A DNA stretch of 64,000 nt from the NCBI RefSeq assembly GCF_934660935.1, contig NZ_CAKUIH010000009.1:17317-81316 (forward strand), in the 5' to 3' direction. Position 1 is the first letter of the stretch. Each line of letters starts with the position of its first letter. The DNA comes from an uncultured Parolsenella sp. (GTDB lineage: Bacteria; Actinomycetota; Coriobacteriia; Coriobacteriales; Atopobiaceae). The translations under genes were made by a program, and so were the position numbers. A model generated the notes under the pieces. That model saw only the letters and a program-made list of their open reading frames with translations. It made no database searches and was not told the origin of the DNA. Positions 27,954 through 36,646 of the stretch are shown here, in pieces.

Positions 27954-28856
27954 CTACCTCTTCCTTGCCTTGGGATCGAACGCGTCGCGGACACCGTCGC
28001 CCAGTAGGTTGAACGCGAGCACCGTGAGAGTGATCGCCATGCCGGGGAAGAGCATCGCATGGGGCGCCGAGAAGATGTAGTTGCGACCGCGGCCCAGCAT
28101 GTCGCCCCACTCGGCCGCTGGCGGCTGGACGCCCAGGCCGAGGAAGCCGAGGGCGGCGCAGTCGAGGATGGCGCTCGAGATGCCGAGCGTCGCGCGGACG
28201 ATGATCGACGGCATGACGTTGGGCAGGATGTGGCGCACGATGATCGTGGCATCGGTGTCGCCGATGACGCGCGCGGCGGCCACGTAGTCACTCTCCTTGA
28301 CGGCGAGGATCTGGCTGCGCACGATGCGTGCGTATTCCGGAATCGACACGAGGCCGATGGCGACGACCGCCTTCTCGATACCCTTGCCGAACGCCGCCAT
28401 GAACGTAATGGCGAGCAGGATCGAGGGCACGGCGAGCATGATGTCCATGCAGCGCATGATGACCGTGTCGACCTTGCCGCCCTTGTAGCCCGCAATGGCG
28501 CCGAGCGCGACACCCACGGTGAGCGAGATCGCGACGGACAGCACGCCCACGGCGAGCGTGACCTGCGTGCCTACGAGGATGCGGCTGAACATGTCGCGGC
28601 CCTGCTGGTCGCAGCCGAAGATGTGCTCCGCGCTGGGCGTAGCGAAGGATTGTGAGAGGTCCTGGGCATACGGATCGCACGGCACGATGCCCGGGAAGAC
28701 CTTCGTGACGATCGCGATAACCACGAGCAGCAGGATGAACACAAGGCTCACCATCGCCGCCATGTTATGGGACAGGGAATACCAGACGTCCTTCCAGAGG
28801 GACTCCTTCTCCTCCGGAGCCGTCTTGGCGGAAGCGTCCATTGTTGCCTCTGCCAT
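27954..28856 (-). CDS. dppC: Dipeptide/oligopeptide ABC transporter permease (DppC/OppC)
   Basis: 300 aa membrane permease. An N-terminal cytoplasmic part is followed by TM1 (about 36-55), the conserved FGCDQQGRDMFSRILVGTQVTL, four further helices and the coupling motif DYVAAARVIGDTDATIIVRHILPNV. It ends DPKARKR, matching the family's C-terminus. ATG at 28856, preceded by GAGGAG. It follows dppB by 5 bp. Confidence 0.94.
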   Translation of the reverse strand: MAEATMDASAKTAPEEKESLWKDVWYSLSHNMAAMVSLVFILLLVVIAIVTKVFPGIVPCDPYAQDLSQSFATPSAEHIFGCDQQGRDMFSRILVGTQVTLAVGVLSVAISLTVGVALGAIAGYKGGKVDTVIMRCMDIMLAVPSILLAITFMAAFGKGIEKAVVAIGLVSIPEYARIVRSQILAVKESDYVAAARVIGDTDATIIVRHILPNVMPSIIVRATLGISSAILDCAALGFLGLGVQPPAAEWGDMLGRGRNYIFSAPHAMLFPGMAITLTVLAFNLLGDGVRDAFDPKARKR

Positions 28857-28861
28857 GGCGA

Positions 28862-29878
28862 TCACTCCTCTCCCTGCGTGTACTTGATGCGGGGGTCGAG
28901 CAGGGCGTAGATGATGTCGACCACCAAGTTGATGACGACGAAGATTACGCCAATGAGCAGGACTACGCCCTGGACCACGGGGAAGTCGCTCTTGAGGATG
29001 CACTCGACCACGTACTTGCCGATGCCGGGCCAGGCGAAGACCGTCTCTGTGAGGAGGGCACCGCCGAGGAGGCTGCCGAGCTGGAGGCCAATGACCGTGG
29101 AAACCGGCAGCATGGCGCAGCGCAACGCGTGATGCTTCGTGACCTTGCCCTCGGGCAGGCCCTTGGCGCGGGCGGTGCGCACGTAGTCCTCGTTCAGCGT
29201 GTCGAGCATGCTCGAGCGAGTCATGCGCGTGATGATGGCCATGGAGTACATGGACAGCGCGCACGCCGGCATGATCATGTGGATGACGGCGTTGCCAAAC
29301 GCCTCGAAGTCACCGGAGAGCAGCGTGTCGAGGATGAAGAGGCCCGTTCCGCCAACCGGTTGCATGATCGGGTCGATGCGGCCGCCGGAGGGCAGAATGT
29401 GCAGCATTCCCGTGAACAGGATGATGAACAGGATGCCCAGCCAGAAGATCGGCATAGAGACACCGACGAGGGCGAGCAGCGTGGAAAACGCGTCGACGAA
29501 CTTGCCCTTGTGCGTGGCGGAGACCACGCCGAGCGCCACGCCGACGACACTCGCGATGATGATGGCGACGATGGCCAGTTCGATCGTGGCGGGGAAGCGA
29601 CTCATGATCTCCGTGGTCACAGCCGTGTGCGTGTAGTACGAGCTGCCGAGGTCCCCGTGGAGCGCACCTCCAATAAAGTCGAGGTACTGCTTCCAGATGG
29701 GGTCGTTCAGGCCCTGGGAGTCGCGCCAGGCGTCCATGGCCTCGCGCGTCGCGTGCTCGCCCAGGACGACAGGGGCGGGGTCGGCGGCGAACACGCGCAT
29801 GAGCAGGAACACGACGACGGATAGCCCGATGAGGACGGGAATCGCCTGGAGCACTCGCTTTGCAACGTACTTGATCAA
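28862..29878 (-). CDS. dppB: Dipeptide/oligopeptide ABC transporter permease (DppB/OppB)
   Basis: 338 aa membrane permease with six helices. It starts MIKYVAKRVLQAIPVLIG, as typical DppB does, and carries the coupling motif DYVRTARAKGLPEGKVTKHHALR. The C-terminus ends LLDPRIKYTQGEE. It lies 230 bp downstream of the binding-protein gene; a hairpin in that gap probably reduces its expression relative to the receptor. Confidence 0.94.
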   Translation of the reverse strand: MIKYVAKRVLQAIPVLIGLSVVVFLLMRVFAADPAPVVLGEHATREAMDAWRDSQGLNDPIWKQYLDFIGGALHGDLGSSYYTHTAVTTEIMSRFPATIELAIVAIIIASVVGVALGVVSATHKGKFVDAFSTLLALVGVSMPIFWLGILFIILFTGMLHILPSGGRIDPIMQPVGGTGLFILDTLLSGDFEAFGNAVIHMIMPACALSMYSMAIITRMTRSSMLDTLNEDYVRTARAKGLPEGKVTKHHALRCAMLPVSTVIGLQLGSLLGGALLTETVFAWPGIGKYVVECILKSDFPVVQGVVLLIGVIFVVINLVVDIIYALLDPRIKYTQGEE

Positions 29879-30034
29879 CGCTCTCCACTCCTTTCCTTAT
29901 GCGATGTGGATGGTCTTCTCGGCTAGACGGCGAGGCGAAGCAGGCAGCAGGGCGACGCGGCCCTGCCGGCGGCAGCGCACCCGGCGGCACGGCGCGCCCG
30001 GCGGCAGGGCGCCCCGGACCTCCGCTAGAACCGT

Positions 30035-30071
30035 CGCGGGAGCCCGGGGCCTTCCGCTCCGGACTCCCGCG
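30035..30071 (-). promoter_or_regulatory. Intercistronic hairpin between dppA and dppB
   Basis: CGCGGGAGCCCGG and CCGGACTCCCGCG (one mismatch) form a 13-bp stem with no T run after it. Such hairpins usually protect the binding-protein mRNA or limit read-through. The flanking DNA (about 29955-30010) holds three imperfect GGCGGCA-rich repeats. Confidence 0.6.
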
Positions 30072-30108
30072 GGATTGCGCTCAGACGCCTCTAGCGAAAG
30101 GCCCTGCC

Positions 30109-31704
30109 TTAGGCCTCCTTGACGGCGTCGTACAGGAACGCGACAGCCGTCGGGTGGAAGTAGAAGCCAGAGACCTTCGGGCTATAGCCCAGGATGTTCT
30201 GGGAGTGCGAGATGAGCAGCCACGGCTGCTCCTCGGCGACCATCTGCTCGCACTGCAGGTAGATGGCATCGCGATCGCTGCCGGAGGGCGTGACGAGGCC
30301 CTTGTTGATGAGCTCGTTGTACTCGTCGCTCTTGAAGCGGGCAACGTTCATGGACAGGCTCGGGTCGGAGAGCAGGTTCATGAAGTTGTCGGGGTCGCCG
30401 TTGTCGCCGTTCCAGCCGTAGAAGCAGATGTCGTAGCTCTCGGTCTGGATCTTGGTCTTGTAGGTCGTCCAGTCATAGGTGTCGATGGTGACGTCGACGC
30501 CGGCCTCCTTGAGGTAGCCCTGGATGGCCTCGGCGAGGACCTGGCCGCCCTTGCCGTTGTACGGACGCGGGTTGGAGTAGGTGATGCACTTGACGGAGGT
30601 GATGCCGAGGGCTGCGAGCTCGGACTTTGCGGCCTCGGGATCGTACTCGGTCTGCTTGACGTCCTCGTCGTAAGGAGCCATCCAGGTCGGCATGACGGAG
30701 TTGGCGACGGAGGCGTAGCCGTTGTACAGGGAATCAACGAGCTCCTGGACGTTGACGGCCTTGGCGAAGGCCTTGCGGGCGTCCTTGTTCTTGAAGATCT
30801 CGGACTCGGTGTTGAACGCCATGTAGTTGATGTTCATGCCGTCGGCCTTGTAGATCTTGGAGCCACCCTGCTCGACGGTGTCGACCACGGCCTCATCGAT
30901 GCCGTCGATGATGTCGGCCTCGCCGTTGTTGAGGGCAGTGACGCGAGAGGCGGCCTCGGCGATGAAGGTGAAGATGATGTTCTCGGTCTTGCCGGCCTTC
31001 TCGGAGTTCCAGTAGTCCTCGTTGCGCTTAAGGACGATGTTGGAGTTCTTCGTCCAGCTCACGAACTTGTACTGGCCGGTGCCAACGGGGTTCTCCATGG
31101 CCGTGTCGAACGCGGACGGGGCGACGATCGGCGAGGACATGCACATGGCGATGTTGGCGAGGAACGGCGTGGACGCGGCGCGGAGCTTGATAACGAGCGT
31201 CGTGGCGTCGGTGGCCTCGACGGACTCGACGCCGGTGCCGTCCTCCTGGGAACCGAAGTTGAAGGAGGCGTAGGGCATGTCGTCGGTACGGTTGGGCTCA
31301 AGCTGGCGGTCGATGCAGGCCTTGACGGCCTCGGCGTCGCAGTCGGTGCCATCGTGGAACTTGATGCCCTCGTGCAGCTTGAAGGTGTAGGTCAGGCCAT
31401 CATCAGAGACCTCAGGGAGCTCGGCGAGGCCCGGGACAACGGTGCAGGAATCCGTCTCGTACTGGAGAAGGTTCTCGTAGATCTGGACCATGACCTTCGC
31501 GGACTCGCCGTCATCGACGTACGCGGGATCGAGGCCGCGGGGCTCGGCGCCCTGGGAGAAGGTGATCGTGTCGGCGTATTCGCCGGAGGCGGTGGCAGCC
31601 GAGCTGCCGGCACGCTTGGAGCCACAGGCGGTCAGTGCGCTCGCGGCGCTTGCAGCGGCGACGAACTCGAGGAAGTTCTTACGGGAGATGGCGTTCTTGT
31701 CCAT
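30109..31704 (-). CDS. dppA: Dipeptide-binding lipoprotein (DppA/OppA-like)
   Basis: 531 aa extracytoplasmic solute-binding protein of cluster C (SBP_bac_5). The signal peptide has the lipobox LTAC with Cys27. Family segments include DGLTYTFKLHEGIKFHDGTDC, NPVGTGQYKF and GWNGDNGDPDNF; the last is particularly typical of DppA. It is the first gene of the dpp operon. About 780 bp of shared upstream DNA separates it from the divergent fructose PTS gene. Confidence 0.94.
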   Translation of the reverse strand: MDKNAISRKNFLEFVAAASAASALTACGSKRAGSSAATASGEYADTITFSQGAEPRGLDPAYVDDGESAKVMVQIYENLLQYETDSCTVVPGLAELPEVSDDGLTYTFKLHEGIKFHDGTDCDAEAVKACIDRQLEPNRTDDMPYASFNFGSQEDGTGVESVEATDATTLVIKLRAASTPFLANIAMCMSSPIVAPSAFDTAMENPVGTGQYKFVSWTKNSNIVLKRNEDYWNSEKAGKTENIIFTFIAEAASRVTALNNGEADIIDGIDEAVVDTVEQGGSKIYKADGMNINYMAFNTESEIFKNKDARKAFAKAVNVQELVDSLYNGYASVANSVMPTWMAPYDEDVKQTEYDPEAAKSELAALGITSVKCITYSNPRPYNGKGGQVLAEAIQGYLKEAGVDVTIDTYDWTTYKTKIQTESYDICFYGWNGDNGDPDNFMNLLSDPSLSMNVARFKSDEYNELINKGLVTPSGSDRDAIYLQCEQMVAEEQPWLLISHSQNILGYSPKVSGFYFHPTAVAFLYDAVKEA

Positions 31705-32483
31705 GTGCGCTTCCTTACCCTAATCAATCTTGCGGTCTTTCGCTGAATTCGCGTCCGTGCCCGGGTGGACGCATGGGGCTCGCGCCCACGGTGGACGCGC
31801 GGGGATGACGGCAGACCGGACACGCGCGTGAGACCTTGCTCTCATGCGAGCGACGAGCGCGCGAACGGCGCGACCTCGACGTCCGGGCAGCCATACGAGA
31901 CTCGACACCTGGGCAGGCGCGAGGCTTCGCAAGCCCCATCCATGCGATGTGAGATGAATTTACAAATTGCGTTTGCGAAAACGGGATTTGAAGCGATTTG
32001 TTGGCAAAGTCTTATCCCCGGTGCAATATCAATGCAATCTAGCTGAAACAAATCGCCCAAGAAAAACTTTATTCCGCTACAGTGGTCCGGATTAGGACGA
32101 ACGGGGTGCGCCAACGACCGAGGCCGCGTTCGAAACCGACTACGCGTCGACAACCGACACCACGCTCGCAGCCGACTCCGCAGCGGCGACAGAGACCCGT
32201 CTGCGCGTTTGGCGGAAAGTCGAAATAATTCTTGACTTTCTCTTCGGTTTTACTTTTCCCAGTAAATGACTAGGGTTAACGGTTTAACCAATTTCCAACG
32301 TTTCCCAAGGTAGAACAACGTTTACCGACAAATTCTTGTCGCGAATTCACCCACGGGATACTTTCTTTAGCGACCGAAACCCAAATCGGCCGCACCATCC
32401 GTGGCACCAAGTCCGGCACCAGATCCGGGCGCCACGCCCCTTTCCAGAGGACCAGTGCAAACCGGTATATGAAGGAGGAGAAC
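31705..32483. other. Long divergent control region between dppA and the fructose PTS
   Basis: No gene found. It contains GCGATTTGTT (31993-32002) inverted at 32047-32056. It also holds GGTTAA-CGGT-TTAACC (32274-32289) and CGACAA-ATTC-TTGTCG (32326-32341). CAACGTTT occurs twice, 20 bp apart (32296 and 32316). The region from 32220 to 32350 is AT-rich, as expected of a promoter, and has a TTGACT at 32232, but no good -10 is placed. Confidence 0.65.
32274..32341 (+). promoter_or_regulatory. Cluster of operator-like palindromes before the fructose PTS genes
   Basis: Two perfect inverted repeats (GGTTAA N4 TTAACC; CGACAA N4 TTGTCG) flank two CAACGTTT direct repeats spaced 20 bp. They are probable binding sites of a sugar-responsive regulator, which is not encoded in the window. 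Confidence 0.55.
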
Positions 32484-33953
32484 GTGAAGATCGTAGGAGT
32501 TAGCGCCTGCACCGTCGGCATTGCGCACACCTACATGGCTAAGTCCGCCATGGAGGAGGAGTGCAAGAAGCGCGGTTTCGAGTGCAAGATCGAAGCGCAG
32601 GGAGGCATGGGCATCGAGGACGAGCTCTCCCAGGAGGACGTCGACTCGGCTGACCTCGTCATCCTCACGACCGACGTGGGCATCGAGGGCGAGGACCGCT
32701 TCGAGGCCAAGAAGGCCGAGGGCCGCTTCCACAAGGCCGGCACCGCCGACGCCATCTCTGATGCCGCCGCTGTGATTGATGCCGCCATCGCCGCCGCCGG
32801 CATCGACGCCTCCGCGCCCGCCGTCGCCGAGAAGGCCGCCGAGCCCGTCGAGGCCGCCAAGGTCAGCGCCGCCCCCGGTGGTCCCAAGGCCGCTTCCAAG
32901 GAGTCCATCTTCGCCGAGCCCGGCAAGACCCTGCTCAACGCCTTCAACACCGGCGTTAGCTACTTCATCCCCATCGTCGTCATCGGCGGCGTGTTCCTGG
33001 CCTTCTCCCTCGCCTCCGGCACCGCCGGCGCCAACGGCATGGAGGTCACGAACCCGATCATGGTGAGCCTCAACACCATCGGCATGGCTGGTATCTCCAC
33101 CATGATCCCGGTGCTGGCCGCCTACATCGCCTACTCGATGGCCGGCAAGCCCGCCCTCGCGCCCGGCTTCGTTCTTGGTTATCTGGTTAACAACGCCGTC
33201 ACCACGCCGAGCGGCGCTGCCGTCTCCACCGGCTTCCTCGGCGCGATGATCATGGCCGTTCTCTGCGGCTACTTCGTCCGCTGGATGAAGACCTGGAAGG
33301 TCAACGACACGATCAACACGATCATGCCGATTCTGATCATCCCGATCCTGACCTCGCTCGTGCTCGGCATGGCCTACATCTACATCCTGGCCACCCCGCT
33401 CGGCTTCGTCATGGACTGGCTCACCAACGCGCTCGGCAGCCTCCAGGGTGGCTCCGCCGTCATCCTCGGCCTCGTCATCGGCGTCATGACCGCGTTCGAC
33501 ATGGGCGGCCCCATCAACAAGACCGCTTCCACGTTCACCATGGCCCTCATGGCCTCCAGCGTCTACGGCCCCAACGGCATGTTCCGCGTCGCCGTCGCCG
33601 TCCCGCCGCTGGCCTGCGGCATCGCCTCCCTCGTCGCCAAGAACAAGTTTGACGACGCCGACCGTCAGATGGGCATCTCCGCCATCTTCATGGGCTGCAT
33701 CGGCATCACCGAGGGCGCCATCCCGTTCGCGGTCAAGGACCTCGGCCACACCCTCCCGGGCATCTGCATCGGCTCCGCCGTGGGCGCCGCGCTGGCCGCC
33801 TTCCAGGGCATCGACTGCTACGTCCCGCACGGTGGCTTCATCGTGGCCCTCGCCACGAACAACGTGGCTCTCTTCTGCCTCGACATCGTGATTGGTGCCC
33901 TCGTGGGCGCCGCAATCCTCGTCGCCATGAAGCCGAAGCTCGAGCAGAAGTAA
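32484..33953 (+). CDS. fruA: Fructose-family PTS EIIBC component
   Basis: 489 aa. It imports and phosphorylates a sugar, probably fructose or a related sugar. The N-terminal EIIB domain has the phospho-cysteine in VSACTVGIAHTYMA (Cys9). An Ala-rich linker (about 95-135) leads to an EIIC domain with about nine helices and the conserved FDMGGPINK and GITEGAIPFA motifs. The start is probably GTG at 32484: the ATG at 32469 overlaps AAGGAGGAG, which sits correctly for the GTG. No 1-phosphofructokinase gene is near, so substrate and product are inferred from family only. Confidence 0.92.
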   Translation: MKIVGVSACTVGIAHTYMAKSAMEEECKKRGFECKIEAQGGMGIEDELSQEDVDSADLVILTTDVGIEGEDRFEAKKAEGRFHKAGTADAISDAAAVIDAAIAAAGIDASAPAVAEKAAEPVEAAKVSAAPGGPKAASKESIFAEPGKTLLNAFNTGVSYFIPIVVIGGVFLAFSLASGTAGANGMEVTNPIMVSLNTIGMAGISTMIPVLAAYIAYSMAGKPALAPGFVLGYLVNNAVTTPSGAAVSTGFLGAMIMAVLCGYFVRWMKTWKVNDTINTIMPILIIPILTSLVLGMAYIYILATPLGFVMDWLTNALGSLQGGSAVILGLVIGVMTAFDMGGPINKTASTFTMALMASSVYGPNGMFRVAVAVPPLACGIASLVAKNKFDDADRQMGISAIFMGCIGITEGAIPFAVKDLGHTLPGICIGSAVGAALAAFQGIDCYVPHGGFIVALATNNVALFCLDIVIGALVGAAILVAMKPKLEQK

Positions 33954-33973
33954 GTTAACTCTCTGCACCTTTT

Positions 33974-34007
33974 GGACCCTGTCGGCTCACCGGCAGGGTC
34001 CTTCTTT
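33974..34007 (+). terminator. Terminator between EIIBC and EIIA
   Basis: GGACCCTG and CAGGGTCC, extended by CGG/CCG, with loop CTCA, then TTCTTT. Together with the promoter at 34025 it separates EIIA expression from EIIBC. Confidence 0.85.
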
Positions 34008-34030
34008 GGTTAAATATCCTGTGTTATACT
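34006..34030 (+). promoter_or_regulatory. Extended -10 promoter for the EIIA gene
   Basis: TGTTATACT (34022-34030) is an extended -10 (TG-n-TATACT) lying just past the terminator and about 130 bp before the EIIA start. The -35 is weak. The leader that follows has two copies of GCCAGGCAGCAG. Confidence 0.55.
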
Positions 34031-34161
34031 GCCCCGCCGGTCGGGCGCGCGAGGCACCGCAGCCGTTCGCGCGAAGCAGCAACCCAGCAAGCCAGGCAGC
34101 AGATCCGCCAGCCAGGCAGCAGCTGCCCACCGGCAAGACACGTGAAGAAAGGTATGCACCA

Positions 34162-34614
34162 ATGGCTTTCGTCAACGAGAAGAACGTCCTGCTCCACCAG
34201 AATGCCGCCAACAAGGACGAGGCACTCCGCACCATCGCGGACTATGCCGCCACGCTCGGCCTCACCGATGACGCCGATGCCGTCTACGACGCCTTCCAGG
34301 CTCGCGAGGACATCGACAAGACCGGTATGGTCGATGGCTTCGCCGTGCCGCACTGCAAGAGCGACGCGGTCAAGGACGCCGCCGTCATCATCTTCAAGAA
34401 CGAGCAGCCCGTCGAGTGGCCGAGCCTCGACGACAAGCCCGTTGACATCGCCATGGCGCTTCTCATCCCCGAGGGCGAGGCCGGCACCACTCACCTGCGC
34501 CTTCTCTCCAAGTCCGCCGTCCTGCTCATGAACGCGGACTTCAAGGCGACCCTGCGCGGCTCCGATGACGCCGCCCAGATCGCCCAGGCGCTGAACGAGG
34601 GCCTCGGCCTGTAA
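34162..34614 (+). CDS. PTS EIIA component, fructose/nitrogen type
   Basis: 150 aa cytoplasmic phosphocarrier that passes phosphate from HPr to the EIIB domain of the upstream gene. Active His64 lies in GFAVPHCKSDAV, and the R-E-D-I-D-K-T-G motif before it is typical of the family. ATG at 34162 follows GAAAGG. It is followed by a strong terminator. It is physically split from EIIBC by terminator and promoter, unusual for a fused fructose system. Confidence 0.92.
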   Translation: MAFVNEKNVLLHQNAANKDEALRTIADYAATLGLTDDADAVYDAFQAREDIDKTGMVDGFAVPHCKSDAVKDAAVIIFKNEQPVEWPSLDDKPVDIAMALLIPEGEAGTTHLRLLSKSAVLLMNADFKATLRGSDDAAQIAQALNEGLGL

Positions 34615-34650
34615 GGTTTTGGGCAAGCGCCCATAACACGCGTTAACAGC

Positions 34651-34688
34651 AGCGGGCCCGGAGAAATTCCCCTCCGGGCCCGCTTTTT
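34651..34688 (+). terminator. Terminator of the EIIA gene
   Basis: AGCGGGCCCGGA (34651) pairs with TCCGGGCCCGCT (34673-34684), then TTTTTC. It lies between convergent genes. A CCGGGCGCCTCGCGCG repeat occurs twice beyond it (34724 and 34751). Confidence 0.92.
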
Positions 34689-34801
34689 CATGTGTATCGT
34701 GCGAACTTCGCCGGCGACTCGCTCCGGGCGCCTCGCGCGCGTGGGGCAGCCCGGGCGCCTCGCGCGAGACGGCCGGTCCGACGGCCCGCTTGAACAACCT
34801 C

Positions 34802-35560
34802 CTAGAGCATGGCTCCGAAGTCACTCACGAGGATCTGGCCGGTGAGAGCGCGGGATTCGTCGCTTGCCAGGAACAGCGCGATGTTGGCGACGTCCTCCGG
34901 CATGCAGGGCTGCGTACGGAGATTGGAGTGCGTGGCCATGGCGCCCATCATGTCGGCGTCCATGTCGGCGGCGGTGGTGCCGGCGACCATCGGGGTCACG
35001 ATGGTGCCCGGGCAGATGGCGTTGCAGCGGATGCCCTCAGCCTGGAAGCGCAGGGCGGTGTGCTTGGTCACGCCGATGACGGCTGCCTTGGTGGAGACGT
35101 AGACGGCGCCGCCGCAACCCTTCTCGCCCGCGACCGAGGCGATGTTCACGATGGCCGCGCCGGCAGACATACGCTTGGAAGCAGCGCGCATGCAGCGCAT
35201 GGTACCCTTCTGGTTGGTCTCGATGATGCGGTCGAGGTCCTCGTCAGTGAAGCGGTCAACGGGCTTGAGGCCGGACTCAAGGATACCGGCGTTGTTCACG
35301 AGGACGTCAATCCTGCCGTACTTCTCCTCCACGGCGGCCATAAGGCGCTCGGGGTCCTCGGCCTTGGAGATGTCAGTGGCCATGACGAAGGTCTTGCCGC
35401 CGGCAGCCTCGATCTCGCCCGCGACCTCCTCGAGCGCGGCCTCGCGACGGGCGGTCATGACGACGGTGGCGCCCTCGGCGGCGAAGAGCTTGGCGATGGC
35501 GGCACCCACGCCGGAGTTAGCGCCCGTAACGACAGCGACCTTGTTCTCGAGCCTGTTCAT
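34802..35560 (-). CDS. Short-chain dehydrogenase/reductase
   Basis: 252 aa NAD(P)-dependent oxidoreductase of the classical SDR family. The cofactor motif is TGANSGVG and NNAG follows at about 84-87. The catalytic Ser lies in NIASVAGEKG and the catalytic Tyr-x3-Lys is YVSTK. PGTIVTPM matches the family's PG motif. Start ATG at 35560 (MNRLENKVAVVTG), preceded by AAGGGG. The substrate is unknown. It is divergent from the next gene across 307 bp. Confidence 0.92.
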   Translation of the reverse strand: MNRLENKVAVVTGANSGVGAAIAKLFAAEGATVVMTARREAALEEVAGEIEAAGGKTFVMATDISKAEDPERLMAAVEEKYGRIDVLVNNAGILESGLKPVDRFTDEDLDRIIETNQKGTMRCMRAASKRMSAGAAIVNIASVAGEKGCGGAVYVSTKAAVIGVTKHTALRFQAEGIRCNAICPGTIVTPMVAGTTAADMDADMMGAMATHSNLRTQPCMPEDVANIALFLASDESRALTGQILVSDFGAML

Positions 35561-35867
35561 GGTGATTCCCCTTTCATTGCAATGAACGACGGAGAGGACG
35601 TTAGAGCAAACGCTCGGACGAGCCCGCATCGCTTCGGTATGCGGCGCACCGGTCCTCGGCGGGCGTTAGCTCGAAATAACGCCATCGCGCCAGGCCACCA
35701 CTCTCCTTGGTATGTCAACCGAACAGAAGTCCCAATTATGCGAACGGCGTTCATTTAACGGTTTTATGCCGTTAGCTGCATTATCCCTTCTTTCCCCCAC
35801 ACCACAGCGTTGGCAACTGTTATGCTCTCCCCAAAATAGTCTTAATATCTGCAAAGGAGGTGCAGCC
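35561..35867. other. Divergent intergenic region with operator-like palindromes
   Basis: No gene. TAACGG (35756-35761) is inverted as CCGTTA (35769-35774), and GAACG-G-CGTTC lies at 35742-35752. These may serve a regulator of the SDR gene or the next gene. Confidence 0.55.
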
Positions 35868-36491
35868 ATGAGCCAGTCGTTCACTTGGATCAACTTCTCG
35901 AAGAGGGAGTATCTGAATCCCGTTCCCTTCAAGAATGATGTCAAGTGGCCCTGTTTCCACCACGTGGGAGCCGAAAGCACGAATGCGGTGCTCACCCTCA
36001 TGGCTGATGAATGGCGCGGCGACGTTATCGCTTTGGTTGGCGATGCCACCGGCCTCGAGTTCTATGAGCACAAGAACTGTCCCGCGAGCATGCGCCGTCT
36101 GCTCGAGCTCACCGAGGGCGAAGGGCCCTGGCGCTATGCAGCGCTCTGGTTCTCGGACGTCTCCGGAAGGTTCAAGTGCGCAAAAGACAAGGTTGGCCGT
36201 CAGCGCGTAGGCGAGGGCGAGGGCGCTTATCTGGAGAAGCTGCCGTTCGAGGGGACCTTCGACAAGGACATCGTGGTCTACCCCTACATCGTGAACGAAA
36301 CGACCAACGAGTACTACAAGCGCAAGCCTAACCACGCAGACGATGATCCGTTCAGCGACCTGATGATGGTTCATAGCCCTTCGTTTATGGGCGAGGACGT
36401 GGGCATTTGGATTGGTGACGACGTCCATCCGGCCAAGGAACCGCCTGTTGGCGACTATCGGGATATCACCGACGTCTATACGGTGGAGTAG
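35868..36491 (+). CDS. Unknown 207-aa cytoplasmic protein
   Basis: No family recognised. It has no signal peptide or membrane segment and a mixed composition with many aromatic residues. Cysteines appear at FKCAKDK and near the N-terminus. Near the N-terminus the segment TWINFSKREYLNP stands out, and the C-terminus ends DYRDITDVYTVE. A strong ribosome site (AAAGGAGGTG) precedes ATG 35868 by 6 bp and supports expression, although the frame is open further upstream. It stands alone between a divergent SDR gene and a terminator. Confidence 0.8.
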   Translation: MSQSFTWINFSKREYLNPVPFKNDVKWPCFHHVGAESTNAVLTLMADEWRGDVIALVGDATGLEFYEHKNCPASMRRLLELTEGEGPWRYAALWFSDVSGRFKCAKDKVGRQRVGEGEGAYLEKLPFEGTFDKDIVVYPYIVNETTNEYYKRKPNHADDDPFSDLMMVHSPSFMGEDVGIWIGDDVHPAKEPPVGDYRDITDVYTVE

Positions 36492-36571
36492 CCCAGCGAG
36501 ATTACGTACCGCACGCCACGCGTGCCACGCACGCCGGAATCACCGCACTGAGTATCACGCAGCAAGGAAAA

Positions 36572-36612
36572 GCCGCGACGGCCCGAGCACGGGTTGCCGC
36601 GGCTCTTTTTTT
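36572..36612 (+). terminator. Terminator after the unknown 207-aa gene
   Basis: GCCGCG (36572-36577) pairs with CGCGGC (36598-36603), then TCTTTTTTT. Confidence 0.88.
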
Positions 36613-36646
36613 GAATAGCGCCGCCGGTTTGCGCAGCGTCGTAGCC

